This document shows positions 11,009-22,265 of a stretch of 64,000 bases of DNA, piece after piece. The stretch is from Lithobates sylvaticus (lineage: Eukaryota; Chordata; Amphibia; Anura; Ranidae). Location: positions 359,701,302-359,765,301 of the forward strand of contig CM053028.1 of the NCBI GenBank assembly GCA_028564925.1, read 5' to 3'. The stretch's first letter is position 1; each line of letters begins with the position of its first letter. The translations under genes were made by a program, and so were the position numbers. The notes beneath the pieces were generated by a model, which saw only the letters and a program-made list of their open reading frames with translations, was not told the origin of the DNA and did not search any database.

Positions 11009-12160
11009 AGGAAAAAAAGCTCCTAGGCTGCTGGCGAATGAATCAAAACGCTACCAAAAAAACTGTTAGCGATCGCAGGGATCAGGCCTGACTCTGCGAA
11101 CGCTGCAGTTATGTGTGCTTAGTGTTTTGGAAGTGACAGTGATCGATCGATACTGCACTTGGGTGGGCTGGGCTGGGCTGGGCGGAGGGGGAAAACGCAG
11201 GTGCTAGCAGGTATCTGGGCTGATCCCGCTAACAATGCGTTTTTTGGAACCCTAAACTGCTGGGACGCTAGTATAGATCTGATCAGATCAGATCTTGATC
11301 TGTTCAGATACTATACCACTAAGGGAGGTGTATGCTTTGCGCGTGGGTGTTTGCGGTACTGGCACTAACCTGGGGTGACGCAGACCTTATTTGACCCTAA
11401 AACCTAATTGATATCACCCGCCGGGCGATCAGGGGGTTAAACCGATAGTTGGGTAATAAATGGCGGGTGCCCTGACAGTATAAAAAAACAAGCTAACTAA
11501 CCAGCGTCACCCGTAACAGTTATACGGTGATCACTGGTGAAAGGGTTAACTAGGGGCAATCAGGGGGTTAAAACCTTTATTAGGTAATATATGGGGGTAC
11601 CTGACACTATATAAAAACCTGACGGGGAACCTAAATAACTAAATAACTAACTGGCTAACCAGCGTCACCAGTGACACTTATACTGTGATCACTGGTGAAA
11701 GAGTTAACTCTAGGGGCAATCAAGGGGTTAAAACCTTTATTTAGGTTGTAATATGGGGGTACCTGACCTATAAACCTATTTATAATCCTATATAAACCTG
11801 GCGGTTACCTAAAAAAAAAACTGGCTACCTAGCGGCACCAGTGACACTAATAGAGCGATCAAAAAAACGATCGCTTAGTGACACTGGCAAAAGGGGGTGA
11901 AAGGGTTACCTAGGGGGCAATCAAGGGGTTAAACCTTTATTAGGGGGGGGTAGGGGGCTACCTTGGACCTAAAGGGGCCTAAAACTAACTGCCCTGACAG
12001 TTATTGCAGTCACACTGACACTAAATGCAGTGATCAGTAAATAAATGATCACTGCAATCAGTGACACTGTGACAGGGGGGGCAGGGGGTGATCTGGGGGG
12101 TGATCAGGGGGTGACAGGGGGGTGAAATATGTGCCTATGTGTGCCTGGTGTCAGTGTAGT
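11009..12160. repeat. degenerate tandem units in the 5' flank of the transposase
   Basis: Units with GGGGTTAAAACCTTTATT and TGATCACTGGTGAAA recur at about 11430, 11565, 11735 and 11927 with spacing of 135-190 bp. They lie between the transposase start and the GC-rich right end of the element. No coding potential was seen. Confidence 0.6.
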
Positions 12161-12503
12161 GTTGGTGCACTAACCTGATGTCTTCTCCGCTCGGCGTCCC
12201 GGTCAGAAAGACCGACACGAGGAGCGTGACATCACTTCCCCTTGCCTGTGTTTACAATTACACAGGAAGGGGAAGGAAGCGGACGAATCCCATTGGCCAG
12301 AGCGATCGGGAGGGGGTGGCCAGAAACGACTGGCCGTTACCTCGTCCCGCATCGCTTCTGAAGCGATCCCGACCGTCCCCGCCGGCGGAGGGGGGTCCGA
12401 TCGGACCCCCCAACCGCCTGAAGAATGGCACGTACAGGTACGTGCTTCTGCCTGTACGTGCCATTCTGCCGACGTATATATACAGGGGGCGGTCGGGAAG
12501 TGG
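12161..12503. repeat. GC-rich right terminal region of the piggyBac element
   Basis: This end contains short palindromes such as GGCACGTACAGGTACGTGC-like sequence and finishes GCGGTCGGGAAGTGG before TTAA. The last about 60 bp match the right end of the MITE at 32092-33083. Confidence 0.6.
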
Positions 12504-12615
12504 TTAAACATCATTAATATCACTGCTCCTTTAAAAACAAAAATGCATTGATGTATGCCCCCCAGGGCAGTACCTGGGCCCCCATACCATTTTTATGGCC
12601 AATTACTTGCATATA

Positions 12616-13352
12616 CCGTATATACTCAAGTATAAGCTGACCCGAATATAAGCCGAGGCACCTAATTTTACCACAAAAAAACTGGGAAAGCTTATTGACT
12701 CGAGTATAAGCCTAGAGTGAGAAATGCGCAGCTACTGTAAGTGGAAAAAGACGGTCAACAATGCCCATTTGCAGCCTCACTGTGTCCATTTGCATGCCTC
12801 ACTGTGCCCCCCAAACTTCAAACTCGGTAGTTAAGGGTTCCTAGATGCCCCCTAGCTGCAGCCAATTTGGGGTTTCTGGACCCAAAGGGTCCCGAAATGA
12901 CATTGCTGCAGTGGGACACAGTTGACCGAATTTGGGCCCCATATCTCGAGGCCACTTAGTGCTAGGAACCCAAAATTTGGTGTGCAAACCCAGTGGAACT
13001 AGCACTATAACAGCAGGGGTTCCTAGCACTAAGTGGCCCCGAGATACGGGGCCCCAAAGTCAGTTTGGAAAATGTCAAGCACTTTTCTGCAGCAGAGAAT
13101 GACATTTTCCAAACCGACTTTGGGGCCCCGTAGAAACCCCAGCTTTGGATATGTTTTAGTGCTAGTTCCACTGGGTTTGCACAAAATGGGGTTCCTAGCA
13201 CCAAGTGGCCCCGAGATACGAGGCCCCAAAGTCAGTTTGGAAAATGTAATTTTCTGCAGCAGAAAAATGCTCGACTCGAGCATAAGCCGAGGAGGCATTT
13301 TCAGCACAAAAAAATGTGCTGAAAAACTCGGCTTATACTTGAGTATATACGG
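12616..13352. mobile_element. Tc1/mariner-like MITE with CCGTATATAC ends
   Basis: CCGTATATACTCAAGTAT at the left and ATACTTGAGTATATACGG at the right are perfect inverted ends, each flanked by TA. The interior carries two copies of a block with CACTAAGTGGCCCCGAG-like sequence in mixed orientation, which creates overlapping ORFs on both strands that are not genes. Its 737-bp length and lack of a transposase make it non-autonomous. Confidence 0.7.
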
Positions 13353-13569
13353 TAAGCCTTCAAAATGGGAACTTTTGATTTTTCATGTTCAGCTCCCATA
13401 GACGTCAATAGAGTTCATGGTTGAACTTTATCCCTGTTTGGGAGTTCTGCTTACTGTTCTGAGCCCCCTATAAGGCTGCTTTCACACTGATGTGCTGAGA
13501 TTTACCTGCAGCTCGGGTGCAGGGCATCTGCAATTTTCCTGGGTTAGCTGCGCTTTGCCAAAGACTTAT

Positions 13570-13735
13570 ACACTATATTATCAAAAGTATTGGGACACCG
13601 TCCTTAACATGCACATGCACTTTAATGGCATCCTAGTCTTAGTCCATAGGGTTCACCCTTTGCAGCTATAATAGCTTCAACTCTTCTGGGAATGCTGTCC
13701 ACAAGGTTTAGTGTCTATGTGCTGGACCATATCTG
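13570..13735. mobile_element. Tc1/mariner-type fragment
   Basis: The sequence opens ACTATATTATCAAAAGTATT and continues with CTTTGCAGCTATAATAGC and TTCTGGGAATGCTGTCC, a pattern I recall from a common vertebrate TcMar element. The right part is missing. No transposase frame is present. Confidence 0.5.
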
Positions 13736-13970
13736 GCATGTAAATATTACAACCCACATCTAAGCACATAACCTATATTTGTGTAACACATTGAGCAATA
13801 GTATCAAAAATTGGATGACGATGACCAAGGTCAATAGTGTTTTATGCAGTCAGCTGTGTGGAGATGCGCAGCGTACTTGAATATTTACTTGGCTCTAATG
13901 TGCTCTCTGGCACAGCAGGGATTGTTGGTCGTATAGTCTGATAGAACCTGCAAAAAAGTATTCTACTTAC

Positions 13971-14128
13971 CCCACTATATGCATGAATTGCAACTGAGTA
14001 TACGACTCCAATGATGGAAACTATGATGAGCCCAACAAGAACTTTCAAAACCTCTCTGTGCAATTTAAAATTCACAGGTTTGGGATACATAATTGATCTC
14101 ACAAGGTCACCCTTTGCTGTGTTGAATC
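13971..14128 (-). CDS. ATP13A4-like exon: third membrane segment region
   Basis: The 158-bp exon starts after CTCCTAG and ends at AGTGGG|GTAAGT. It encodes FNTAKGDLVRS, YPKPVNFKLHRE, a hydrophobic helix LVGLIIVSIIGVVYSVAI and HAYSG. Human ATP13A4 has GFNTAKGDLVRSILYPKPVNF here. The first two bases complete the glycine begun in exon 18337-18507. The helix corresponds to M3 of the P-type fold. The next expected segment (PPALPA helix and DKTGT) should follow at lower coordinates but was not recognised. Confidence 0.92.
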
Positions 14129-14520
14129 CTAGGAGTCAAAATATATTGAAATTCAGATAAAAGTCATACAAATGTGAATCAATGATTTAATTTAAACCTG
14201 GTAAATTAAGAGATGATAACTAAGGATGAATATCAGTCAAATTAGCATATTTTTTCTTGATTACGGAAGCCATGGCCATATTTGGGTAATGAAATCACCC
14301 CTTATGCATGCTCCTTCGCTTATATTGCTGATAACAGCTCCAGGAGCTGTTATTTGGAGAGTGGCACCATAGTGTCTGGTTATCACGTAAAGGACATCGA
14401 TCTATATCATATTTTTTTTCTTAATAAAGAACTTGTGTTTTTATTTACACTTTAAATTTTCTTTAAAGAGTAGGGGTATGTATCACTCACTCAATCCCTA
14501 GTATCTGGCTGCACCCTTAG
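14129..14520. other. intron sequence, nothing recognised
   Basis: It contains the polypyrimidine tract of the preceding acceptor and AT-rich DNA. No repeat boundary was identified. Confidence 0.4.
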
Positions 14521-16080
14521 TGTTAAAATAGGCTTTCAGATTCCAGTAAGCCTCCTGCCCTTGTCCTTATCAACATAGAGACAAGATGCTTTGCTAAGGG
14601 GTTCTCATCTAGCAAGGCACCCACCCATGGTTGAGTGCATGTGGCAAGGTATGGTTCAAGGAGGGAGGGGGGCACACTCATCCCCCTCTTGTCTGGCCTG
14701 CCAGGCTGCATACTTGAATAAGGATCTGGTTTGGAATTTTGGGGGGACCTCATGCTTGGGGAGACATCCCCCCTTGAAATTATTCCCAGATCTAAAAGGT
14801 CTAAAATTTGGGTGGGACCTCATGCTGTATTTTTTCCTTTTGTTTTTTTGGTGGGTTCTCTTGTAAAATTAATATCAGGCCTGAAGGGAATGGTATGAAT
14901 TATGAGGGGAACCCCTAAAACCAAAAAAAATGGCGTGGAGCCCTAATAATTCATACTAGTCCCTTAAGGTTTGGTATGAATTTTAGGGGAACCCCACCCA
15001 AAAAAACATCATGAGGACCGCCAAAATGTTACACAAGACCCTTTAGTTCTGGAATGGATTATAAGAGGGAACCCCTTTAAAAAGAAAAAAAAGAAAAGCA
15101 TGAGGTTCCCCAAAAGTTCTGACATTTATCCAAGCATGCAGCATGGCAGGGCAGGAAGAGGGGGGGGGCAAGTGTACACCTCCCTTCTGAACCATGCAAG
15201 GCCAAATGCTCTCAACATGGGTGGGTACCTTGCTAGTGGGGTGCCCCCTGGCCAAACACCTTGCTTTCATGTTGATGAGGATAAGAACCTCTTCCCCATA
15301 CCCTTTGAGGTTGTAGGGGTATTCGGGCAGGGAGCTTGAATCTGGAAGTCCCCAGTTAATAAGGTGGCCCCCAGTTATGCCTCCCTTCTCATTCTGAAAT
15401 CATGTAACCTAGAAATAACCACATTTCATAAATAAATAAAACTCACCACTGCCATGTCCCATTTCTTTATAATTAATACAGCAAAAAGCAAAAAGGTACA
15501 CAAAAAGGCAAAAGGCAAAAAGGCACACAGAATACTTAGCAGACCCTCAGGGTATTTTATATATTGTGGGGGAACTTTGAAGGGGTCTGTGTTTTTTTTA
15601 TTTATTTCTTTTAAATAGAAGTGCAATTTTCATTGCTGGTAATTTAAACAGTGTTTTTTTTTTCTAAATAGCATCTTTGCTATAGAATATCCTACAGCAA
15701 GAATGAAGGGTCTGGTATAGATTGCCTGGGGGCCTATTTTTATTTTTATTGTTGCATAGAGCCCCCCCCAAAAAAAAAAAAACTTTAGGTCCCCCCTGAA
15801 ATCCATACTTGACTCTCTTGGTCTGGTATGGAATTTAAGAGTGACTCCATGGAAAAAGACACCCCCTAAAAATCTATACCAGACCCTTAATCCAGGCATG
15901 CAGTGCCCCCCCCCCCCCATGGACCATACAAGGCCACATGTCCCCATCATGGGGTGGAACCTTATCAGGGGCAACTTTTACACATGTTAACAAAGAAAAA
16001 GGCCTCTTCCCCACAACCGTTGCCCATCGATTGTAGGGGTCTGCAGGGAATCTGGTCTGTAGGAAATCTGGTAGACCTCT
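14521..16080. repeat. interspersed repeat cluster (CATACCAGACCCTT type)
   Basis: Several fragments share GGTATGGAATTTAAG-like lines, poly-C/poly-A stretches, CCTCAACATGGGTGGG-like sequence and GCCACATGTCCCC. They occur in both orientations and recur at 20640-21365, 46900-47560 and 49955-50080. The family has no recognisable protein. ORFs of 60-114 aa within it are incidental. Confidence 0.55.
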
Positions 16081-16084
16081 TTAA

Positions 16085-17248
16085 CCACTTGCCGCCCACC
16101 CTATAGCAAAATGATTGCGGCAAAGTGGTTTCAAAATCCTGACCGGGCGTCATATGACATCCTCAGGATTTTGAGCTGCTGCGCGCACTGCGATGATCGT
16201 TGTTGTGGGGTGTCAGTCTGACACCCCGCAACTATGATCTTGGTAAAGCGTCTCTGATGGAGACTCTTTACCACGTGATCAGCCGTGTCCAATCACGGCT
16301 GATCACAGTGTAAATAGGAAGAGCCGTTGATCAGCTTTTCCTCACTCGGCTGCTCCCCTGACAGGGGGGTCTGTGCTGATCGATTATCAGTGCAGCCCCC
16401 CCCCGAGGATGCCCACACCTGACCACCAGGGACGCCACCAGACCACCAGGGATGCCTAGCACCAGGTATGCCACCCTAGACCACCAGGGATGCCAGTCAG
16501 TGCCCACAATGGATGCCAATCAGTGCCCACAATGGATGCCATTCAGTGCCCACAATCGGCATCACTGATTGGCATGCATTATTGTTTGGCACTGATTGGC
16601 ATCCATCAGTACAATACAATACAATGCCGCCTATCAGTGCCCATCCGTGCCACCTATCAATGCCCATCCGTGCCACCTATCAGTGCCCATCCATGCCGCC
16701 TATCAGTGCCCATCCATGCTCATCCTTGCTGCCTATCCATGCCCATCTGTGCCGCCTATCCATGCCCATCCATGCCGCCTATCCATTCCAATCCGTGCCA
16801 GCTATCAGTTCCAATTTGTGCCACCTATCAGTGACCATCTGTGTCGCCCATCAGTGCCCATCAGTGCCACATATCAGTGCCCATCAATGCCACCTCATCA
16901 GTCCCATTTTTTTGGTGCCACCTCATCGGTGCCCATCAGTGCCGCCTTATCAGTGCCCATCAGTGAAGGAGAAAACTTACTTATTTACAAAGTTTTGAAA
17001 CTGAAACAAAAAAAACATATTTTTTTTCAAAATCTTCGGTCTTTTTTTATTTGTTTAGCAAAAAATAAAAACCGTACAGGTGATCAAATACCATCAAAAG
17101 AAAGCTCTATTTGTGGGAACAAAATTATAAAAATGTAATTTGGGTAAAGTGTAGCATGACCGCGCAATTGTCATTCAAAGTGCGACAGCGCTGAAAGCTG
17201 GAAATTGGTCTGGGCAGGAAAGTGTTTAAGTGCCCTGTATTGAAGTGG
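16085..17248 (-). mobile_element. CCACTT-family TTAA MITE carrying a minisatellite
   Basis: The element starts CCACTTGCCGCCC after TTAA (16081-16084) and ends TTGAAGTGG before TTAA (17249-17252). The right half matches, in reverse, the left-end block of the 3881 element (CCATCAAAAGAAAGCTC). A minisatellite has expanded in its middle. Confidence 0.75.
16480..16965. repeat. minisatellite, unit about 21 bp
   Basis: Tandem variants of CAGTGCCCATCCGTGCCGC are repeated about twenty times. They create long cysteine/proline-rich frames in all three plus frames, which rules out a real protein. Confidence 0.85.
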
Positions 17249-17456
17249 TTAATAAGGGGGGCCCAGATATGCCCCCTTCTCATTCACAAAAAAATGTGAC
17301 CTAGAAATAAACACATAAAATACATATAACAAATCACCACTGTCATTTCTCTATTATTAATCCAGTTCTACACCAATCAAATAGAATATAATCATGGTGT
17401 GGTGCACACCCCAAGCATTGAACCAATTATCAGAAAAAGATTGGAATAAGTGGGTC

Positions 17457-17642
17457 AAAACTGCACTCCTGAACTATGAAAACTTTAACAAAATATTTTA
17501 TTACTACAAAAACATATCAGAACAGCTCATGACTCCACCAGTAAAAAAAAACAACAGATGTGTTGTTTTATTTATTGGTGGAGGGTCATAAAGTTTAAAA
17601 TATTTTGGTATGTTTTTTATAATTCAGGAGTGCAGTTTTACC
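17457..17642. mobile_element. short foldback element
   Basis: AAAACTGCACTCCTGAA at the left is answered by TTCAGGAGTGCAGTTTT at the right, and the pairing continues inward (AAAATATTTTA-like arms). At about 186 bp it is almost entirely stem. The class is unknown. Confidence 0.55.
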
Positions 17643-17649
17643 CCTATTT

Positions 17650-18336
17650 TTTTAGTCTTTGTTCAGAGTATTAGAAATAAGCACACCCAAACATTTGGCA
17701 AGTCCTTTAATAAAAAAATGTAAATCTCCCAAAAAATATTCCTCATTGTTAATCCATCATCACGAAGCTCACTGCCACTAACTCATGTAAAAAAAAAATA
17801 ACCTGATGACCCAGCAGCACACAGATGATCTTTGATGGAAACACAAGCCGAATGAAAGCTCCTCGAGCTGTCATCAGCTATATAAAGGAAGAGGCAAGGA
17901 TAGTGGTGACATCATTGCCCATATACCGCCATGGCCATATTTAGGCAATGATATAAGACTCCATTCACTGCCCATTTTATTACGTGGCTGGGCATTCCTT
18001 GCCATGTAAATAAATGGGCTGGGTGACATCAGTGGTTGGTAAGGATGCAGCGGCATTAAGCTGAAAGCTGTCAAGTTCATTCAATTTTAAAAATGTCACT
18101 GTGAATTACAGACAATGGTGGGCAGTTATACAAAATGCATATATAAATATATTTCTGCTAAATGGGGCAAAACCAGCTTTTAATAGAAAAGGTGAACTTA
18201 CTTTTTACACAGTACACCATTACATATAATGACATTTTTGTTCAATAAATACATTTTTGAAAAGGCACATTTTTCTGTAACAAAAGTATACAGTTTAGTT
18301 ATTTTTTTATTGTTTATTTTGCTATAATATCATCAC
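17650..18336. other. intron sequence, nothing recognised
   Basis: No exon or named repeat was recognised. Some segments (near 17880-18060) may be old repeat DNA. Confidence 0.35.
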
Positions 18337-18507
18337 CTGTTTGTAGGACAACAGCTTTTACCAGCCCATCTGCAGGTGGCTTTGTCTTAACAACCTCAGT
18401 TCCACAATACAATATGTGTCCACGACAATTTTCACCAGTGTATGTTTTCCATGGAATTTCATTGTCCACATTTGGTAGTGGGACTTTTGTTATAGGAACA
18501 CTTTCTC
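18337..18507 (-). CDS. ATP13A4-like exon: actuator domain after TGES
   Basis: This 171-bp exon begins GA GAA AGT, completing TG|ES across the splice junction, and reads ESVPITKVPLPNVDNEIPWK, HILYCGTEVVKTK and GLVKAVVLQTG. The acceptor is TTCAAAG and the donor ACAG|GTGATG. The TGES glutamate drives dephosphorylation in P-type pumps. Human ATP13A4 has ESIPVTKTPLP and VLFCGTEVIQ here. Phases match both neighbouring exons. Confidence 0.93.
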
Positions 18508-18850
18508 CTTTGAAACACAGAATTGGAAAATACTAATTAGGATTAAGATATATCTAAAGAAAGACTTGCACAAAAGGTAGGGCAAGAAATTGTTCACATT
18601 TGTAACTACTACAATACCTTCCCAGGATAGTCTCAACTTCTGAAAACAGTGGCTGAGCTTTCCACAGAAAGTAAGAGATGCTAGGGTATCATCAAATATA
18701 TTAGGAAATTGCCATAGTAGATCCGTAGGGTCAACGTTTTTTTTGAAGTTATTCAAGGTGAAATATGTACTATAGCTATATGTTATTATATTTGAAAAGA
18801 TACATTAAATGTGTTTATTGAAGTTGAGTGTGTTTTGAATGGCTCTTATT
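18508..18850. other. intron sequence, nothing recognised
   Basis: It starts with the polypyrimidine side of the acceptor. No further feature was seen. Confidence 0.35.
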
Positions 18851-18979
18851 ATCTTGCTTTGTGTTTCTCCCAACTACTGTGGGGCTTTGAGTATTCTGCA
18901 CTGTGAAGCTCCTGGCTGGCCAAGGCATCTGATTATCTTATGCTGTTTAGTCCCTGTCTCCCATAGTTATTTGAGCATC

Positions 18980-19215
18980 TTGTGCAGGATCTAGCACTGC
19001 ACAGAAGCACTACTGTTACCAACACAGCAAAGCCTGCACAGAAGCACTACTGGTAAAAATACACCTTAGCATCTTGCCCAAAAGTACTACAATTAGCAGC
19101 ACAGCCCGGTATCCTGCACAGGACCACTACTTCTACCTATACAGCCCAATATCAAGCATAGGAGCATTTCTGGTATCTGCACAATCCAGCATAGGAGCAC
19201 TACTGGTAGCAAAAC
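18980..19215. repeat. degenerate minisatellite, unit about 45 bp
   Basis: Repeats of CCTGCACAGAAGCACTACTG-like units with drifting sequence are present. No gene is supported. Confidence 0.55.
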
Positions 19216-19376
19216 AGAAGCCTTGATACTAGCACAGCAGGAGTATGGACCTGAGCTGGGTGACCTGAGCTTCCTCTTGGAATATTGAGGATAACAGTGG
19301 AAGAGCAGGAGGCAGCCACCATTGAACCTATGTTGGCCCATGAACCTGGACATGTTCCTCGAAATCCCTTTAATGG

Positions 19377-19917
19377 TAAGGTGACCATATTTTTTTAATG
19401 AAATCCCAGGACATATTTTTTTTACTAGTAATGACGGCAATTAGCGATTCTCTGCCCTTCACCACCCCGCTCATAGCCTGTCAAGTCTTACTCTCCGGGC
19501 CCCAGCTACTACTGGGTGGGGAGCGAAGGAAGATCATTACTCCGCCAGGGAAGGCAAGGAGATGGGCAGGTGGCTGGCCGGGACTTGAGCCAAGGCAGAA
19601 GAACATGCGAGCAGGAGCGGACTGGGCATGCAACCAAAACTCAAGAAATATTCTCTCCGCTCCGACTAGCACATGATCATCAGGAAGGGGCACAGAATAA
19701 CTACCATAATTCTAGTAGTACTAAAGCTAGTAGGAGCGGCAGAGCGGGGGGGGGTGTAATTCAGATTTTTTTTTTATTCTGCACTGACTGTCCTTGGAAT
19801 TGCTCCAGCCCCTGTCCAAATCCAATCTGGGGACAAAACCGGGGACAGACTTGGTTCGGGGACAGTATCCTCAATCCGGGGACTGTCCCCGGAAACCGGG
19901 GATGTCTGGTCACCCTA
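19377..19917. mobile_element. hAT-type non-autonomous element
   Basis: The ends TAAGGTGACC and GGTCACCCTA are inverted, and TTTAATGG is duplicated on both sides (19369-19376 and 19918-19925). The 8-bp duplication defines a hAT insertion. The right part contains CCGGGGAC repeats forming small hairpins. The 541-bp body has no transposase. Confidence 0.75.
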
Positions 19918-19925
19918 TTTAATGG

Positions 19926-20330
19926 GCCTCTTATTGGTCTTGATAAGTTTGAGGAGTTTTTATTGTAGCCACCTCAATTTCTCTTGGGTTTCCTTTCTCT
20001 GGGTATCGTAGTCTGGTGCACCTGGAATGGACTGTTGTAAGACATGTAATCTTACAAAAATGGCACAATTTTTGGAATAAGTTGCTTTCAAAACAGGATT
20101 CTTGGTCTGAATGTCTCTTCAGTGAACATTTATAAAAAAGGCAGAAGTGCTTCCCCCAGTATCTGGGCAGGAATCTTGGCAGTCTGGTCACAGGTCAGTA
20201 CTGCAACTCCAAACTTGGTAAATTGGTCCACCATACCTTGAACATGATGGTTTCTGTCTTCTGACATTTGGGGAGTGATAAAGTTGATAGTGAGTACTTC
20301 CAGTGGTGCAGATATGTGTAAGATGGTCTT
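19926..20330 (-). pseudogene. Ty3/gypsy LTR-element fossil, integrase part
   Basis: Minus-strand peptides resemble the integrase core of Ty3/gypsy retrotransposons, including an RHSDQ-type block followed by a FESNLFQKLC-type segment. It is broken, with several interruptions, and no LTRs were recognised. It is therefore an old internal fragment. The hAT element beside it inserted next to or into it. Confidence 0.55.
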
Positions 20331-20365
20331 TGAATGTGGGAGAAAACACAGCTACATTGCCTAGA

Positions 20366-20480
20366 TCAGGGGTGTCAAACTTAATTTCAATGCGGCCGCA
20401 TCAGCATTATTGCTGTATTATTGCTAGACTATGTACATTTATACAGGCCTTTTTTCTTAGAGAAAAGGTTTAGAAAATCA
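20366..20480. mobile_element. hAT-type end fragment
   Basis: CAGGGGTGTCAAACT is a typical hAT terminal sequence. The opposite end was not found, so this is a truncated copy. Confidence 0.4.
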
Positions 20481-20639
20481 ACCATGCCCCTTCTGCCTCC
20501 CCCCGCCGAACCACGAGACACTGTGAGTGTGGTCAAATTGCACTAACAATGGGAGGATCTTAAATAGGCAATAAATACCAGGAGTGCATTATGTGCAGAG
20601 TTTACTATCTACCCAGATAGCAAGGATAACTATGGAGTT

Positions 20640-21365
20640 TGAGGGGAACCCCCATGCCAAAATTTAAAATAACGTGGGTCCCCTCCAAAATCCATCCGCG
20701 TGTGACATTGCTGACTAGGTGCATGCTGGCTCTGTGACATCACAAGGGGGCTGGGCCACCCAGTGACATCACCGGGTGGCATCGCCACTTTGTTTATTTA
20801 TCGGCAGGAGGCGGCGGAGCTGTCAGATGGCGGGAGCCCGTGGCGGGAGCGGAGCTTTTTTTTCTGGGGCGGCGGTGGTGGCAGATATCGTAATTGACCA
20901 TTGATTTACACCGGGAGACATTTTTTTTATTGTTGTTATTTTTAATACAGGACTTGTCAGAAACTGCCTACATTTTTTTTTACACTACACCTTTACTTGT
21001 ACTATGTACCCAATACTTAGTCACATGGGGGGCCGAGATCTTGTTATAGACTCTGATAAGCCCTCGGCCCGCAGACCCCGCAACCCTGGCCTTTGTCCAT
21101 ATCAACATGGGGCAAGGTGCTTTGGGGGGGCAGAGCCTCCCTGACCCAAAGCATCCACCCATGTTGAGGGCATGTGGCGTGGTGTGGTTCAGGAGGGGGG
21201 GGGCGCTCACTCGTCCATCCCTCTTTCCTGACCTGTTGGCTGCATGTTCAGATAAGGGTCTAGTATAGATATTGGGGGGGGCCCACACAGTTTTTTCCTA
21301 AATTTAGGCGTGGAGATTCCTTTCAAAATCCATACCAGACCCGAAGGGCATAGTATAGATTGGGG
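20640..21365. repeat. interspersed repeat cluster, same family as 14521-16080
   Basis: Recurring lines include GAGGGGAACCCCCATG, CATCCACCCATGTTGAG and a run of G before GGCGCTCACTCG. A GC-rich interior with GTGACATCAC repeats lies around 20740-20780. No protein was recognised. Confidence 0.5.
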
Positions 21366-21689
21366 GGCACGCCGTTTTTATCCATACTTTTTCATTGCCG
21401 ACAACTCTTTATTTACATTCAACTGTCAGCGGGAACCCCACTGACAGCTGATGACTCATCGGTTGTTAAGGACGCCAGCGGCCGACCATTCCTTAACAAT
21501 GCAGTATTAACTACTGTAAGTAAACCCGTCGGTGTTAAATTACTGCATGTATTTCACTACTAAAATACTGCATGACTTCATAAAATAACTCATGTGGTAT
21601 TTTAGTAGCAGTTATTTGTGAATGCCAGAAAACGTTTTGAAAGTTGCGTGGTATTTTTTTTACCACATATCGCTTCATGAATGGAGCCC

Positions 21690-21735
21690 AGAGAGAGAGA
21701 GAAAGAGAGAGAGAGACAGAGAGCGAGAGTGTATA
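21690..21735. repeat. GA microsatellite
   Basis: This is a run of GAGAGA with a few substitutions. It is a simple sequence repeat only. Confidence 0.85.
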
Positions 21736-21904
21736 GGTGAGAGGGGGATCATGTGATGTCATGTCTCCCCAAGCTATGCCGTGCCGGATCAGCAAACGAG
21801 GGCTACAACCAAATAGAGAGTACATTTTCACAAGTACACAAAAAGCTATTTAGGTTGTAACAATATTATCTACTAAATTGTGCAAAATAGTGTTGCTTTG
21901 AGTA

Positions 21905-22265
21905 CAGTGGAACCTTGGATTGCGAGTAACGCGGTTTATAAGCATTTCGCAATACAAGCTATTTTTTAAAAATTCTGACTCCCTTTGCAAGCATTGTCTC
22001 GCAAGATGAGCAGGATTCAAGCCGCTGGGGTGTGCAGTACCACATTTGGCCAGAGGTGCGAGTCTCCGAACTTTCTGAGTGATCTCCGAGCGTCTCTGAG
22101 TGTTTCTGAGTGTCTCCCGGGCCCCCGCACCTCTGGCCACATGTGGTACTGCATAGACAAACAGTGGCTGTCAAACGGATTATCTGAGTTTCCATTATTT
22201 CTTATGGCAAAACTTGCTTCGATATATGAGTGCTTTGGATTATGCTTGTGATTGTGTATTTGGGT
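21905..22265. mobile_element. MITE with CCTTGGATT end
   Basis: GGAACCTTGGATTGCGAG opens the element and GAGTGCTTTGGATTATGC lies near its far end. The internal parts CACATTTGGCCAGAGGTGC and GCACCTCTGGCCACATGTG are inverted to each other. A second copy lies at 33560-33825. Probably Tc1/mariner-derived, but the class is uncertain. Confidence 0.5.

Larger units (their letters stand above)
3881..12503 (-). mobile_element. large piggyBac-class element (8.6 kb)
   Basis: The sequence begins CCACTTTAGCCCCGG right after TTAA (3877-3880) and ends GGTCGGGAAGTGG right before TTAA (12504-12507), so the ends share the inverted CCACTT. Inside are a satellite array (4330-6980), a segment beginning CCACTTGAAG (7025), duplicated hairpins (7919-8616), a piggyBac transposase on the minus strand (8998-10969) and GC-rich subterminal DNA. 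The first about 400 bp and last about 60 bp match shorter copies elsewhere in this window. An alternative is a 5.5-kb element at 7025-12503 (preceded by CTAA) placed beside a partial MITE. Either way the piggyBac class is supported by the transposase and the TTAA target. Confidence 0.7.

Noticed and set aside
13842-13970. Extension of the minus ORF past the M3 exon
   Set aside because: A strong GTAAGT donor ends the exon at 13971 and conservation stops exactly there. The rest is intron read-through.
16490-17138. Overlapping plus-strand frames of 114-180 codons with CPSVPP-type repeats
   Set aside because: These are minisatellite translation in three frames inside a MITE.
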